Assembly: GCA_043758025.1 (NCBI GenBank)
Contig: JAYVOH010000005.1
Span: forward strand, 1-7,179
Direction of reading: 5' to 3'
DNA length: 7,179 nt
DNA from: VFKE01 sp043758025
GTDB taxonomy: Bacteria > Verrucomicrobiota > Verrucomicrobiia > Verrucomicrobiales > Verrucomicrobiaceae
Position 1 is the first letter of the stretch. Every line of letters begins with the position of its first letter. The notes under the pieces were generated by a model. It had not been told where the DNA came from. It did no database searches and saw only the letters and a list, made by a program, of their open reading frames with translations. Made by a program: the position numbers and the translations under genes. Below, piece by piece: positions 6,260 to 7,179 of the stretch.

Positions 6260-6386
6260 AGCATTTACTCTAAACCATTGTGCGACCGTCGCAACAGCTC
6301 GCACAAATTCTATGTCTTTGTTCCCGCGCAAGTGGATGCGGCTCATCACCTCGCTCGCGTTTATTTTTGTTGAAAATATCGGGCAT
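6260..6386 (-). pseudogene. Broken vsr 5' end (stub 3)
   Basis: ATG 6386 overlaps the AIPR stop codon (TAATG). The reading starts MPDIFNKNKR and matches Vsr, but an extra G (CGC[G]AGCGAG) shifts the frame. The unshifted frame ends after 38 codons at 6270, whereas the shifted frame continues SEVMSRIHLRGNKDIEFV and runs into the UPF0175 gene. With the extra base removed, 18 of the first 23 residues equal those of the intact Vsr. The nuclease core is missing. Its position right after AIPR is where a functional vsr would be expected in the parental defence operon. Confidence 0.8.
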
Positions 6387-7179
6387 TACGCCGCATCCTT
6401 TACCGCTATCGCAAACATTTCCACGAGCGACCGAAGCTTTTTGAGGCCTAATCCCTGCTTGTCCCTTAAGATGGCCCAGTTGAGTGCAGCGAATGCTGCC
6501 ACGCTTTCACGCCGGTATTTCGGAACCCATATCCGCCCTGTGTAGGCCTCCAGGCCTTCGATGGTTCTGGCATCATGCTTTAGATGTCCGCGAATTTCTT
6601 CCCATTGTGCGGCTAGAGCTTCTTCTTCGGTGGTTGGCGCCACAAATGGGGAATCCGCCCACTCACGCCGCCATGCTTCCGGAAGATCGATGCTCTTCCG
6701 GCTAAATTCCTTCCAACAAGCCTCCTTCTTGGCTTGCTCGCCCGGATTACCCTCACTTTGATTGATATATTTATGGGTAACTCCGCAAATAATTTCGAGG
6801 ACCTTTACCAAGCCCGGAGGCAGCCGCTGCTCATTCCATATTCGTTCCAAGTCGACTCGCCGCCCTGATTGCACTGCAATCCACGCGAGCGAATAGGCAA
6901 CCGTTTGGGCGCGCCACTGGGGCAGGTCCAGTCCATCGAAAAGTTTTTCAGTGGTGCGCCAAAGAATCGCCTTGCCGATTGTGTGTCCAAAATAGCTGGC
7001 ATCCACGACAGGCTCACCGTCCTCTTCCAAACGCCCGGCAAACTTGTTGAAGTTCTTTTCGGCACCCAAGCAAACCAAGTGAGGAAGACCCAGCCATGCA
7101 TGTTCAAACTTCGCCAAGTCCGTTTTGGTGAACTTTTGATGGACAGGATTCTCCTTCAGCCATCGCTGCCTGTTCGTTG
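6386..7179 (-). CDS. AIPR (abortive infection phage resistance) protein, C-terminal part
   Basis: C-terminal 264 or so residues of an AIPR-family protein. The frame is open through the right window edge; the TTG at 7117 is internal, because sequence before it encodes NRQRWLKENP and FTKTDLAKFE, which is conserved in the family. Recognised pieces: FTKTDLAKFEHAWLGLPHLV, LGAEKNFNKF, YFGHTIGKAILWRTTEKLF, QWRAQTVAYSLAWIAVQSG, DLERIWNEQRLPPGL and KKEACWKEF. AIPR proteins are typically 550-700 residues, so more than half lies outside. The family is linked to abortive phage infection and occurs in operons with a cytosine methylase, a MutL/MORC-like ATPase, a Z1 protein, a PD-(D/E)XK protein and Vsr. 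No transmembrane segment or frameshift is visible here. It is followed directly by a vsr remnant through a TAATG overlap. Confidence 0.85.
   Translation of the reverse strand, partial: TNRQRWLKENPVHQKFTKTDLAKFEHAWLGLPHLVCLGAEKNFNKFAGRLEEDGEPVVDASYFGHTIGKAILWRTTEKLFDGLDLPQWRAQTVAYSLAWIAVQSGRRVDLERIWNEQRLPPGLVKVLEIICGVTHKYINQSEGNPGEQAKKEACWKEFSRKSIDLPEAWRREWADSPFVAPTTEEEALAAQWEEIRGHLKHDARTIEGLEAYTGRIWVPKYRRESVAAFAALNWAILRDKQGLGLKKLRSLVEMFAIAVKDAA

Noticed and set aside
6026..6349. A 107-residue version of the UPF0175 protein starting at 6349
   Set aside because: The extra N-terminal residues match Vsr rather than UPF0175, and the family start fits ATG 6259.
4427..6388. CRISPR-like or recent tandem duplication explanation for the repeated vsr starts
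   Set aside because: The copies are hundreds of bases apart, differ at many codons and have different genes between them.
6386..7117. TTG 7117 as the true start of the AIPR gene
   Set aside because: In-frame codons before it encode conserved AIPR sequence (NRQRWLKENP, FTKTD), so the gene continues past the window edge.

Overview
The window looks like a chromosomal segment of a moderately GC-rich bacterium, most likely from the PVC group (Verrucomicrobiota, Pedosphaera/Limisphaerales-like). This is inferred from the style of the Vsr protein (N-terminus MPDxFxKxxRxEVMS), the RlmD/AsnRS sequences and the many small toxin-antitoxin (TA) genes. There is no marker gene that fixes the taxon.

Left edge (1-880): the 3' end of a plus-strand gene made of about five W-rich HEAT-like repeats enters from outside the window. 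It is followed by a roughly 140-bp nested inverted-repeat element between two convergent genes.

Housekeeping block (880-4336, all minus strand, read right to left): asnS (asparaginyl-tRNA synthetase), then a secreted stand-alone DsbD-alpha-like domain protein, then an RlmD/RumA-type rRNA uracil-5 methyltransferase. Gaps are 6 nt and an 8-nt overlap, so this is probably one operon. The signal peptide of the DsbD-like gene is written in a tandem heptanucleotide repeat.

Accessory/defence block (4427-7179, all minus strand, almost no intergenic space), in transcription order: the C-terminal part of an AIPR (abortive infection) protein; a broken vsr 5' end; a UPF0175 antitoxin; a frameshifted DUF3368 PIN-like toxin; a second broken vsr 5' end; a small antitoxin missed by length filters; a PemK/MazF toxin whose proper start appears lost; and finally a full-length vsr. 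The vsr 5' end thus occurs three times with a TA pair after each broken copy, and each antitoxin ATG lies about 130 nt downstream of the broken vsr ATG. AIPR followed at once by vsr is the expected tail of the Dcm/MutL-like ATPase/Z1/PD-(D/E)XK/AIPR/Vsr restriction-type defence operons. The rest of that operon would lie beyond position 7179.

The main observation is this 'vsr stub + TA pair' architecture, combined with four separate single-base lesions in the same 1.3 kb and heptamer tandem repeats inside two genes. No tRNA, rRNA, CRISPR array or transposase gene was seen, and no stretch over 300 bases lacks a gene.
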